From: Mycolicibacterium anyangense
GTDB lineage: Bacteria; Actinomycetota; Actinomycetes; Mycobacteriales; Mycobacteriaceae
Length of the DNA: 64,000 bases
Direction: 5' to 3'
NCBI RefSeq assembly: GCF_010731855.1
Contig: NZ_AP022620.1
Location: 1,736,001-1,800,000 of the forward strand
Part shown: positions 18,100-25,736 of the stretch, in pieces
Layout: every line of letters begins with the position of its first letter
How positions within the stretch are numbered: the stretch's first letter is position 1
Notes under the pieces: generated by a model
The model's input: the letters and a program-made list of their open reading frames with translations, nothing else
Told to the model about the DNA's origin: nothing
Database searches by the model: none
Made by a program: the position numbers and the translations under genes

Positions 18100-19122
18100 T
18101 CAGATCCAGCCGCGTCGTTTGAACGCCACGTAGAGCAGGGTCGAGGCGATCAGGATGATCGCGGCGCTCGCGATCACCCCGGCCGGATTGTTGAAGCCCG
18201 GGTACGGCACATTCTGGCCGTACCAGCCCGTGACGGCGGTCGGCACCGCGATGATGGCCGCCCATCCGGTGAGCTTCTTCATGATGGTGTTCAAACGGGC
18301 GTCCTGCAGCGACAGATTCGTCTCGAAGACGGTGGTGATCATGTCGCGCAGCGACTCGGTCCACTCGGCCGCCCTGATGACGTGGTCATAGAGGTCGGCG
18401 TACCAGCTGTCCAGTTCGACGGTGTCGCCGCGCTCGGCTCGACGGCGCATGATCGTGTTGATCACTTCCCGCATCGGAAGCACGATCCGGCGCAGTTCGA
18501 CGAGTTCCTTGCGCAACCGGTAGGTGTCGCGCTGGATCTTGCGCGTCTGCGCCCGTTCGTCGAACAGTCCGTCCTCGAGTGCCTCGATGGCGTCGTCGAG
18601 GTCCTGGATGGTCTCGAACTGGCCGTCCACGATCACGTCGAGCAGTCCGTGCAGCAGGGCCGGACTACCCAGCCGCAGCAGATCGGCATTGTCATCCCAG
18701 CGGCGAACCGCCTCGTCGATGTCGAAAACCGGTTGGGCAGGGTCGATTTCGTGCCGAACCGTGACGATGCCGCCGTGCAGCACGAAGATCGACACCCGTG
18801 CGGTGAGGAGCCGGGACTCCAGATCATTGGCCAGCTGCGGGCCCAGCGCGGTGGCATACACCGTGAGGAACGTGTGGGTGGCGTAGCGGGTCGCCTTGGT
18901 CCGCTCACTGCGCTCGACGACATCTTCGACCGCATGCTGATCGAGGCCGAGTTCATCGGCCAGCCGGCACAGCATGTCGTGGTCGGGGTTGCACAGATCC
19001 ACCCAGACCAGTCCGTCGTCCTCACCAAGGTGGACCGACACATCCGCGAGCGGAAAATCCTCGGCCTTCAGCTCACCTGCAACCCAGAGCCTGGTACGAG
19101 CAGTGTTCGGCGGGGTACTCAC
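18100..19122 (-). CDS. corA: CorA-family Mg2+/Co2+ channel
   Basis: The 340-residue protein has the CorA plan: a large cytoplasmic N-domain, a long stalk helix and two C-terminal membrane helices. The pore loop signature, normally GMN, reads GQN here (TGWYGQNVPYP), and the short C-terminus ends in basic residues (FKRRGWI). CorA forms a homopentamer in the inner membrane that admits Mg2+, and sometimes Co2+ or Ni2+. It follows the universal stress gene by 26 bp on the same strand, so the two are probably co-transcribed. Its 3' end comes within 6 bp of the convergent small gene. Confidence 0.9.
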   Translation of the reverse strand: MSTPPNTARTRLWVAGELKAEDFPLADVSVHLGEDDGLVWVDLCNPDHDMLCRLADELGLDQHAVEDVVERSERTKATRYATHTFLTVYATALGPQLANDLESRLLTARVSIFVLHGGIVTVRHEIDPAQPVFDIDEAVRRWDDNADLLRLGSPALLHGLLDVIVDGQFETIQDLDDAIEALEDGLFDERAQTRKIQRDTYRLRKELVELRRIVLPMREVINTIMRRRAERGDTVELDSWYADLYDHVIRAAEWTESLRDMITTVFETNLSLQDARLNTIMKKLTGWAAIIAVPTAVTGWYGQNVPYPGFNNPAGVIASAAIILIASTLLYVAFKRRGWI

Positions 19123-19148
19123 GAACTCGCGCTGGTACGGGCCAGCAC

Positions 19149-19595
19149 TCAGCCCGTGGTGTGCACGATGAGCACGTCGCTCTTGGACCGGCGCGCCACG
19201 TTGGCAGGCACCGAACCCAGCAAACGGCCGGCGATCGTGCTCAGGCCGACGTTGCCGACGACGAGAAGATCGGCGTTGACTTCTTCGGCGAGTTCGACCA
19301 GGGCGTCGACCGGCGCCCCGACGACGGCGCGCTCCTCGACGTTGGCCGCACCGGCGGCCTTGGCGCGGTCGCGCGCCTCACGCAGGATCGCGTAGATGGG
19401 GGCGTTGCCCGACATCTTGTAGCCCTCGTCCTTCAACAGGTCGGCGGCACGAGTGTCCTCCGAGGCCGGGAAGTAGGCGGTCGCCACGATGACCTTCGAA
19501 TCGGGGTCTGAGGCGAGCTGACCCGCCCGATCGACTGCACGCAGCGAGGAATCCGAGCCGTCCGTTCCGACGACCACGGTTTTGTAACCGCCCAT
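19149..19595 (-). CDS. Universal stress protein, TB15.3 (Rv1636) type
   Basis: The 148-residue protein is a single USP domain with VVVGTDGSDSSLRAVD at the N-terminus and the nucleotide loop GNVGLSTIAGRLLGSVP, the G-x2-G-x9-G(S) pattern. The M. tuberculosis homologue Rv1636 binds cAMP with high affinity and is thought to buffer it. The ATG at 19595 follows GGAGGG at a good distance; the frame is open further upstream without conservation. The neighbouring order (Rv1635c, Rv1636, Rv1637c, uvrA) is the same as in M. tuberculosis. Confidence 0.93.
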   Translation of the reverse strand: MGGYKTVVVGTDGSDSSLRAVDRAGQLASDPDSKVIVATAYFPASEDTRAADLLKDEGYKMSGNAPIYAILREARDRAKAAGAANVEERAVVGAPVDALVELAEEVNADLLVVGNVGLSTIAGRLLGSVPANVARRSKSDVLIVHTTG

Positions 19596-19932
19596 CCGTA
19601 CCCTCCAGTCTCCAGTGACAGCGCCATCCGGAACAGTAACGCTTCGGCACCTCCCCAGGGTGCGATTCACCCCACGCGGCACTTTCGCGACATCGTTGAA
19701 CGCCAGTTTACCGGCGGAAACACATTTCTCATGGATTCGGTGAGTTTTGTGACAGCATGCCGAATTGCAAATCCGGATCGCATGCATTGATTTTTGTCGG
19801 CGCCGCCACACCATTGCCCGGATAACCAGTACAGCCCGGAATTCGGCGTATCCGCCTCAGCATGTCGCGCGGCCGCAGTCCATGCAGGCTACGGTTTTGC
19901 ACACCAACGGACATGGGTACGGGATAACCGGC
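19596..19932. other. Divergent intergenic region, locally AT-rich
   Basis: This 337-bp gap separates the universal stress gene (minus) from the mannosyltransferase gene (plus). It is clearly richer in A and T than its surroundings from about 19690 to 19800, as expected for promoters. No open frame with gene-like character is evident; the mannosyltransferase frame runs back to 19765 and its true start could lie here (ATG 19882). I see no convincing operator. Confidence 0.5.
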
Positions 19933-21480
19933 GTGAGCATTACTTTCCGGCCAGAGCGAGTGACTGGCATTGTCGAGCGGTCGGTGCACCCCGCTCGGCA
20001 ACTCGATGCGCTCGCAGTCGCGGTCTTCGCGATCGCGGTCAGCGCCGCCGGTGCGGCGCGGCCCTCGTTGTGGTTCGACGAGGCGGCCACGATTTCCGCC
20101 GCCACCCGCAGCGTCGGGGAGTTGTGGCGCCTGGTGGGCAACATCGATGCCGTCCATGGCCTCTACTACCTGGCGATGCACGGTTGGTTCGCCCTCTTCC
20201 CGGCGACCGAATTCTGGTCGCGGCTGTCCAGTTCCCTCGCGGTCGGGCTCGCCGCGGCCGGCGTGGTGGTGCTGGGCCGTCAACTCTCGACGCGCTCGGT
20301 CGCAGTGACGGCGGGGGTCGTCTTCGCGCTACTCCCGCGCGTCACCTGGGCCGGCATCGAAACCCGCTCCTATGCGCTGTGCATGGTGGCCGGTGTGTGG
20401 CTGACGGTGTTGTGCATCAACGCGATTCGGCGCGATCGGTTGAGCTGGTGGGCCGGCTATGCGGCACTGGTGGCCGTCGGCGCCCTCCTGAACGTATTCG
20501 TGGTACTGATCCTGCCCGTGCACGCCGTGCTGGTGGCAGTGTTCTGCGACGCGCGCGGCGCCCGGATCCGGTGGGCCGTGGCGGCTCTGGTCGCCGCCGC
20601 GGCGGTAGCGCCGTTTCTCGCCTTCTCCCAGACCCAGCTGTTCCAGGTCGGCTGGATCTCCGGGGTGGGGTGGCAAACCGTGGGAAAGATCCTGCGCGAA
20701 CAGTACTTCGACCATTCGTTGACATTCGCGATCCTGAGCGCACTCACGCTGACGGCGGGAATGCTCTGCCGCTCAAGGGCTGTCGCCGTGGCGGGCGAGC
20801 AGCCACGCCGGCTTGTCATCACGGCGATCTCCTGGATCGTGCTTCCGACCGCCGCGCTGCTGATCTACTCAGTGGTTCGCCACCCCGTCTATTACCCGCG
20901 GTATCTGTCGTTCACGGCTCCCGCGCTGGCCCTACTGCTCGGGTTGTGCATCGTGGTCGTCGGGCGCTCACGCGCCGCAATCACCGCGCTGCTGCTGGCA
21001 TTCGCGTTCGCCGCCACCCCCAATTACCTTGCCCAGCGCGGGCCCTACGCCAAAGAGGGCATGGACTACAGCCAGGTGGCCGACGTCATCACCCGCCACG
21101 CCAATCCCGGTGACTGCCTGGTGATGGACAATTCGACGGCGTGGAAGCCCGGTCCGATCCGGCCATTGATCGCCGCACGGCCCGCGGCCTTCGCCAAGCT
21201 GCACGACTATGGCCGCGGACTACCGGCAGTCGCACGAAACAGGTTGTGGGACAGCCATCTCGCGGTGTGGACGTGGGCCGACAAGATGCCCGGCTGTCCG
21301 GCGATCTGGACCGTCACCGAGCGCGACCCGACACTGCCCGACCACGAGCAGGGGATCGCGCTCAAGCCCGGCCCGCGGCTGGGCCGGGCCATGGCCTACC
21401 AGGTCCCCAGCCGGTTCGGCTTCCACGTGGTGGAGCGTTGGCAGTTCAGCTTCGCGCAGGTGACCAAGTCGACACGGTGA
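19933..21480 (+). CDS. GT-C membrane mannosyltransferase (Rv1635c-like)
   Basis: From the GTG at 19933 the protein has 515 residues, with about ten membrane helices and a periplasmic C-terminal part. The catalytic acidic pair typical of polyprenyl-phosphate-mannose-using GT-C enzymes is in the first loop, SLWFDEAATISAATRS. It lies divergent from the Rv1636 homologue, which is where M. tuberculosis has Rv1635c, the enzyme that adds the first mannose of the lipoarabinomannan cap. A role in decorating lipoglycans is therefore likely; the exact acceptor is inference. The start is uncertain: ATG 19882 (532 residues) and GTG 19960 are alternatives. Confidence 0.8.
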   Translation: MSITFRPERVTGIVERSVHPARQLDALAVAVFAIAVSAAGAARPSLWFDEAATISAATRSVGELWRLVGNIDAVHGLYYLAMHGWFALFPATEFWSRLSSSLAVGLAAAGVVVLGRQLSTRSVAVTAGVVFALLPRVTWAGIETRSYALCMVAGVWLTVLCINAIRRDRLSWWAGYAALVAVGALLNVFVVLILPVHAVLVAVFCDARGARIRWAVAALVAAAAVAPFLAFSQTQLFQVGWISGVGWQTVGKILREQYFDHSLTFAILSALTLTAGMLCRSRAVAVAGEQPRRLVITAISWIVLPTAALLIYSVVRHPVYYPRYLSFTAPALALLLGLCIVVVGRSRAAITALLLAFAFAATPNYLAQRGPYAKEGMDYSQVADVITRHANPGDCLVMDNSTAWKPGPIRPLIAARPAAFAKLHDYGRGLPAVARNRLWDSHLAVWTWADKMPGCPAIWTVTERDPTLPDHEQGIALKPGPRLGRAMAYQVPSRFGFHVVERWQFSFAQVTKSTR

Positions 21481-21506
21481 GGACCCCCACCGTGTCAGAC
21501 CGCCGC

Positions 21507-24500
21507 TCAGTGGTCGAACCAGCGACCAGCCTTGGGCAGGTCCGCCCCGAGCACCGCGCCGGCGGGGGCGCCCGACGTCGGCGCCGCCTTGCCGGCCGAC
21601 CACCCGGTGCCGACGCAGAGCAGGTCCCGTGGTGTCGAGATCGTCGTCGGCAGCGGGATTCCGAACCCGGGGATGCCCGGGATGGTGATCTGCGGCGGCG
21701 ACAACAGCGTCGCCACACCCTGGGCCATGGCGGGCAGGACACCGGCCGGCGGCGTCGGCAGTGATCCCGCCGCGTTCGCGATCGGCGCGGCCGGAATCAG
21801 GCTCGGCAGCCCCGGAGTGCTGGCCGCGGCATTGACACCGGGGTTGCCGGGCACGGCGCGCGGCGGCGTCGCCGGGTAGGCATCGATGTTGCCGATCGGG
21901 CTGCCCGGCAGTCGCGTCGGCGGCGTCGGCGGGGTCCCCCCGGTACTCACGGCCGGGGTGCCCGGCACCGCGGCGGGCGGCGCAGGCGGCACCACACCGG
22001 TGTCGACGACCGGCACACCCGGCACCGCCGCAGGCGGCGTCGGCGGGAGGAGGCCGGTATCGACCACGGGGACACCCGGAACCGCAGCGGGCGGCGTCGG
22101 CGGCGTCACACCGGTGTCGACGACCGGCACGCCGGGGACTGCGGCCGGCGGGGTCGGAACGCCGCCACCACCGCCACCACCGGGCAGTCCGGGCACCGCT
22201 GCGGGCGGCGTGGGCACACCACCGCCACCACCGCCACCGACACCGGCGGGCAGTGCACCGGGCGGGGTCGGCAGGCCGGCAGCAGCCGAGGCGATCGCTT
22301 CGGCGGGAACGCCGGCCGGCGGGCTCACGATGCCCGACGTATCGGCAATCGGGGCTCCGACAGCGCCTTCGGCTGCAGCGGCGGCAGCACCGGCACCCGC
22401 GCCCCCTCCACCGCCGGCACCGGCTCCGCCGCCACCGGCGACCGCGCCAGCCGGCAATGCCGAACCCGAGAGTTGACCTGAGGTGTCGGCTAGGGCGGCC
22501 GCGGCCGGGCCGGCAGTGCCTGACGCATCGCTGATGGCGCCCGCGGGCACACCGGCGGGCACACCAGCGCCCACCGGAGCGTCGGGCACCGCCACGCCGC
22601 CGGGGACACCGCCGCCGCCACCGCCACCGATCGGCCCACCGGGGACCGCAGCCGGCGGGGTCGGTACACCACCGCCACCACCGCCACCCGGCGTACCGGG
22701 CACGGCCGCGGGCGGAGTGCCGCCACCTTCGACCACCGGCGCACCCGGCGTACCGGGCACGGCCGCGGGCGGAGTGCCGCCACCTTCGACGACCGGCGCA
22801 CCGGGCGTACCCGGCACCGCCGCAGGCGGAGTGCCGCCAGTCTGGACCACCGGCGCCCCCGGTGCGCCCGGCACCGCCGCGGGCGGCGTGCCGCCCGTCT
22901 CGACGGCGGGGACACCCGGCGTACCAGGGATGTCGACCGGCGGTGTGTTACCGCCCCCGACCACCGGACCGCCCGGGGTACCCGGCACCACCGCGGGCGG
23001 CGTCGGAACACCGTCGACCGACGCGGCGGCCGGAACGCCCGGGACCGCGGCGGGCACGCCGGGCAGGCCCTCGGTCGAGATCGTTCCCGGGGTGCCGGGG
23101 ACCGCGGCCGGCGGGGTGCTGATACCCGGGATGGAGGCCGCGCTGGGCACGCCCGGCAGGGTCACCGGCGGGGTGCCGGGAACTTGTAGCGTTCCGCCAC
23201 CCACCGTGCCGCCGGGAATCGACAGCGGCGGCGGGGGCAGCGTCGCCGCTGAATTATTCAGCGCTGCACCAGGATTGGCGACAGGCGGGGCCGGCGGGGT
23301 TTGCACCGAGGCAGCGGCAGGCGCGGCCGGGGTGTTGACGCCCGGGGCTCCGGGGGTGCTGACATTCACGGGAATCTCCGCTCCGGGGACGTCAACACCC
23401 GGGACGGGCGGGGTGTCCACCGCCGCGGCTGCGGGCACACCGGGAACCGCGGCGGGCGGCACCGGCGGGGTGACCGCCGACTCGGGAACCACACCGCCGG
23501 GAACACCGGCCGGCGGCGTTCCGGGGAACGGAACCGCTTCGGCGGCAGGAACACCGGGGACGGCGGCAGGCGGGCCGGGGGGAACATCGACTCCCCCGCC
23601 GGCAGGTACACCGGGGACACCGGCGGGCGGTCCGGGGGGCACCACGGCGGCTTCCGGAATCGGGGGGCCGGGGACGGCGGCCGGCGGGCCGGGCGGGAGG
23701 CCGACGCCGGCGGGCAGTGCGCCGGGCGGTACGGCACCCGGCGGAGCCGGTAGCGCTCCGGCCGCATCGGCGATCGGAGCACCGGGGACGGCGGCCGGTG
23801 CCGGCGGGAGCGCCCCGGCCGCATCGGAGATGGCAGCGCCGGGGACACCGGCGGGGATCGCGCCGGCCGCGTCGGCCACCGGGGCACCGGCCGCACCAGC
23901 ACCGGAGCCGCCGCCGGCGCCTGCTGCACCGAGCTGAGCACCGGCCTCCAGGCCGGCCGAGGCATCGGCGATCGGCGCGCCGGCGCCACCGGCAGCTCCG
24001 CCGGGCAGGCCGGCGGCAGCGTCGGCAATGGGAGCGCCGGGAACGCCGGCCGGGGGCAGGCCCGCGCCGACCGGCGGGGCGACAACGCCACCGGGAGGCG
24101 TCGGCAGACCACCGACCAGGCCGGCGGGCGGCGTGCCGGGCACCGCGGCGGGCGGTGTCGGAACACCACCGACGACTCCCCCGGGCGGAGTACCCGGAAC
24201 CGCAGCCGGCGGCGTCGGAACACCACCGACGACTCCACCGGGCGGAGTACCCGGAACCGCAGCCGGCGGCGTCGGAACACCGCCGACAATCCCACCCGGC
24301 GGGGTACCCGGAACCGCGGCGGGCGGGGTCGGGACCGAGCGGGAGACACCGGTGCCGGGTGCGCCGGGAACCGATGCGGGCGGTGTGCCGCCGCTGACCG
24401 GGGTATGTAGGCCCGGCGTGCCGGGAGCGCTGGCCGGCGGGATCTTGACGGTGCCGGGCACCGTGGCCGGCGGAACCGGACCACCGGCGACCGGCGGGTT

Positions 24501-24704
24501 GTTGGTGAAGATCGACGACGCCGCGCCGGGAACACCCTGGCTCAGGTCGGGCGGGTTGGCGGCGACCTGCTGGATGATGTTGGCGCACGGGATGCCCGGG
24601 GCGATGTCGGCCACCGCGCGTGGGCTGAACAACGGAGCCGTCCAGAAGCACCCAGCAGTCGCCATAGCGGTGACCGCCGCTATGCGAGTGGTGGTTCGAG
24701 ACAT
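21507..24704 (-). CDS. Secreted elastin-like Pro/Gly/Val repeat protein
   Basis: The 1065-residue protein begins with a signal peptide (about residues 1-32: basic MSRTTTR, hydrophobic core, PRAVA cleavage region). The remainder is a very long low-complexity array built around TPPAAVPGTP, with variants such as AAVPGVPVVDTG and VPGAPIADAAGALP; several blocks repeat with a 19-residue period. VPGxP resembles the VPGxG of elastin. After the signal there are only two cysteines, one just before the array (IPCANI) and one after it (DLLCVGTG), and hardly any charged or aromatic residues. GGGGGAACC precedes the ATG at 24704. I do not recognise a family. It lies between the Rv1634 and Rv1635c homologues, where M. 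tuberculosis has no such gene, and next to tRNA-Cys, so it is accessory. Confidence 0.75.
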   Translation of the reverse strand: MSRTTTRIAAVTAMATAGCFWTAPLFSPRAVADIAPGIPCANIIQQVAANPPDLSQGVPGAASSIFTNNPPVAGGPVPPATVPGTVKIPPASAPGTPGLHTPVSGGTPPASVPGAPGTGVSRSVPTPPAAVPGTPPGGIVGGVPTPPAAVPGTPPGGVVGGVPTPPAAVPGTPPGGVVGGVPTPPAAVPGTPPAGLVGGLPTPPGGVVAPPVGAGLPPAGVPGAPIADAAAGLPGGAAGGAGAPIADASAGLEAGAQLGAAGAGGGSGAGAAGAPVADAAGAIPAGVPGAAISDAAGALPPAPAAVPGAPIADAAGALPAPPGAVPPGALPAGVGLPPGPPAAVPGPPIPEAAVVPPGPPAGVPGVPAGGGVDVPPGPPAAVPGVPAAEAVPFPGTPPAGVPGGVVPESAVTPPVPPAAVPGVPAAAAVDTPPVPGVDVPGAEIPVNVSTPGAPGVNTPAAPAAASVQTPPAPPVANPGAALNNSAATLPPPPLSIPGGTVGGGTLQVPGTPPVTLPGVPSAASIPGISTPPAAVPGTPGTISTEGLPGVPAAVPGVPAAASVDGVPTPPAVVPGTPGGPVVGGGNTPPVDIPGTPGVPAVETGGTPPAAVPGAPGAPVVQTGGTPPAAVPGTPGAPVVEGGGTPPAAVPGTPGAPVVEGGGTPPAAVPGTPGGGGGGGVPTPPAAVPGGPIGGGGGGGVPGGVAVPDAPVGAGVPAGVPAGAISDASGTAGPAAAALADTSGQLSGSALPAGAVAGGGGAGAGGGGGAGAGAAAAAAEGAVGAPIADTSGIVSPPAGVPAEAIASAAAGLPTPPGALPAGVGGGGGGGVPTPPAAVPGLPGGGGGGGVPTPPAAVPGVPVVDTGVTPPTPPAAVPGVPVVDTGLLPPTPPAAVPGVPVVDTGVVPPAPPAAVPGTPAVSTGGTPPTPPTRLPGSPIGNIDAYPATPPRAVPGNPGVNAAASTPGLPSLIPAAPIANAAGSLPTPPAGVLPAMAQGVATLLSPPQITIPGIPGFGIPLPTTISTPRDLLCVGTGWSAGKAAPTSGAPAGAVLGADLPKAGRWFDH
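22688..22860 (-). repeat. 57-bp tandem repeats inside the repeat-protein gene
   Basis: About three near-identical copies of a 57-bp unit (19 codons, containing TPPAAVPGTPGAPVVEGGG) lie head to tail; the first two differ by only a base or two. This suggests recent slippage or unequal exchange, so copy number may vary between strains. Confidence 0.7.
24107..24330 (-). repeat. Second 57-bp repeat block in the repeat-protein gene
   Basis: About four copies of a 57-bp unit encoding PTPPAAVPGTPPGGVVGGV follow one another near the N-terminal end of the array. The copies share long identical stretches at the DNA level. Confidence 0.7.
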
Positions 24705-24860
24705 GGTTCCCCCGTTCTTGTGGTGAGGCCTGACGGGAAAACTACAGACGTGTAAGTTCCGCGCGGCGGTGCCTTTCGGGCGGTTACCGAACTGTTGCCA
24801 AGCGGTGCCGCGGCAGTTACCCGGGACGGGGAGAGGGTGCCCGAGTCGGGCCGGACTACG

Positions 24861-24934
24861 TGGAGCGAGTGACGGGATTCGAACCCGTGTAAACGGCTTT
24901 GCAGGCCGGTGCCTAGCCACTCAGCCACACCCGC
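24861..24934 (-). tRNA. tRNA-Cys (anticodon GCA)
   Basis: The minus strand folds as a tRNA: acceptor arms GCGGGTG and CACTCGC pair with one G-T wobble, the anticodon loop is CTGCAAA with anticodon GCA, and the T arm is ACGGGTTCGAATCCCGT. The discriminator is T, as tRNA-Cys requires, and CCA is encoded (24861-24863). Without CCA it is 71 nt. Confidence 0.95.
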
Positions 24935-25019
24935 ACGTGAAGGTCACGATTCCAGCACGGCACGGCCCGGGCCAGCGTTTCGATCAGGGTGAGTACTAGC
25001 CGGGCGGGCTCGCTCGCCT

Positions 25020-25025
25020 TACCGT
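25020..25025 (+). promoter_or_regulatory. -10 box (TACCGT), leaderless mgtC-like gene
   Basis: TACCGT is followed by six bases and then the ATG at 25032, so transcription should begin on or next to the start codon. Confidence 0.5.
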
Positions 25026-25031
25026 GTCGAC

Positions 25032-25736
25032 ATGCAGACCTGGCTCGCCGACCCACCCTTGCTCGGCGGCCCCGGGCAGGGCACCCGCCAGATCGTCGAG
25101 CTGCTGATCGCCTTCGGCCTCACCGCGCTGATCGGCCTGGAACGTGAGGTGCACGGCAAGGCCGCGGGGCTGCGCACCCAGACCATCGTCGGGACCGCGG
25201 CCGCACTGATCCTGATCATCAGCAAGTACGGCTTCGCCGACGTCCTGGTTCCGGGGACCGTGGAGGTCGATCCGTCCCGGGTCGCCGCCCAGATCGTCTC
25301 GGGTATCGGGTTCCTGGGGGCGGGTCTGATCATCACCCGACAGGGCGCCGTGCACGGACTCACCACCGCGGCCGCCATCTGGGAGTGCGCCGCCATCGGC
25401 ATGGCCGCCGGGGCCGGGCTGGTCACGCTCGCGATCGTCGTGACGATCCTGCACTTCGTGATCGTGCTCGGCTTCACCCCGCTGACCCAACGACTCACCG
25501 CACGACTGTCCGGGTCGGTCCGTCTGCACATCACCTACGAGCCGAATCGCGGTGTGATCGGCCGGATCCTGGGCGCCTGCGACAAGCACCAGTGGACGTT
25601 GTCCGAGCTCAACAACGACCCCGACGGGGGCGTGCTGCTCACCCTCACGGGTGCCCGAATCCGGCACGCCCCCAGCGCCGTTGCCGCGGTCGACGGCGTC
25701 ACCAGCGTGCGCCGGATGGCCGACAGGGACGATTAA
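25032..25736 (+). CDS. MgtC/SapB family membrane protein
   Basis: The 234-residue protein has the MgtC plan: about five membrane helices in the first 150 residues, with GLTALIGLEREVHGKAAGLRT (given as GLTALIGLERE and KAAGLRTQT) and SGIGFLGAGLIIT, followed by a soluble C-terminal domain. MgtC proteins help growth at low Mg2+ and inside phagocytes, acting on the F1Fo ATPase or Mg2+ homeostasis rather than as proven transporters. The protein is the size of M. tuberculosis MgtC. It sits between tRNA-Cys and the convergent efflux gene, whose end it overlaps by 3 bp. Confidence 0.88.
   Translation: MQTWLADPPLLGGPGQGTRQIVELLIAFGLTALIGLEREVHGKAAGLRTQTIVGTAAALILIISKYGFADVLVPGTVEVDPSRVAAQIVSGIGFLGAGLIITRQGAVHGLTTAAAIWECAAIGMAAGAGLVTLAIVVTILHFVIVLGFTPLTQRLTARLSGSVRLHITYEPNRGVIGRILGACDKHQWTLSELNNDPDGGVLLTLTGARIRHAPSAVAAVDGVTSVRRMADRDD

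Noticed and set aside
22483..23937. 484-codon plus-strand open frame rich in Gly, Thr and Pro
   Set aside because: It is the mirror of the repeat gene on the minus strand; only the minus frame has a ribosome-binding site, signal peptide and defined ends.
22688..24330. Regular repeats that could suggest a CRISPR array
   Set aside because: Units are head to tail without distinct spacers, keep the reading frame and encode a repeating peptide; no cas genes.
24861..24934. Prophage or integrative element at tRNA-Cys
   Set aside because: No integrase, excisionase or second copy of the tRNA end is visible around the repeat gene.
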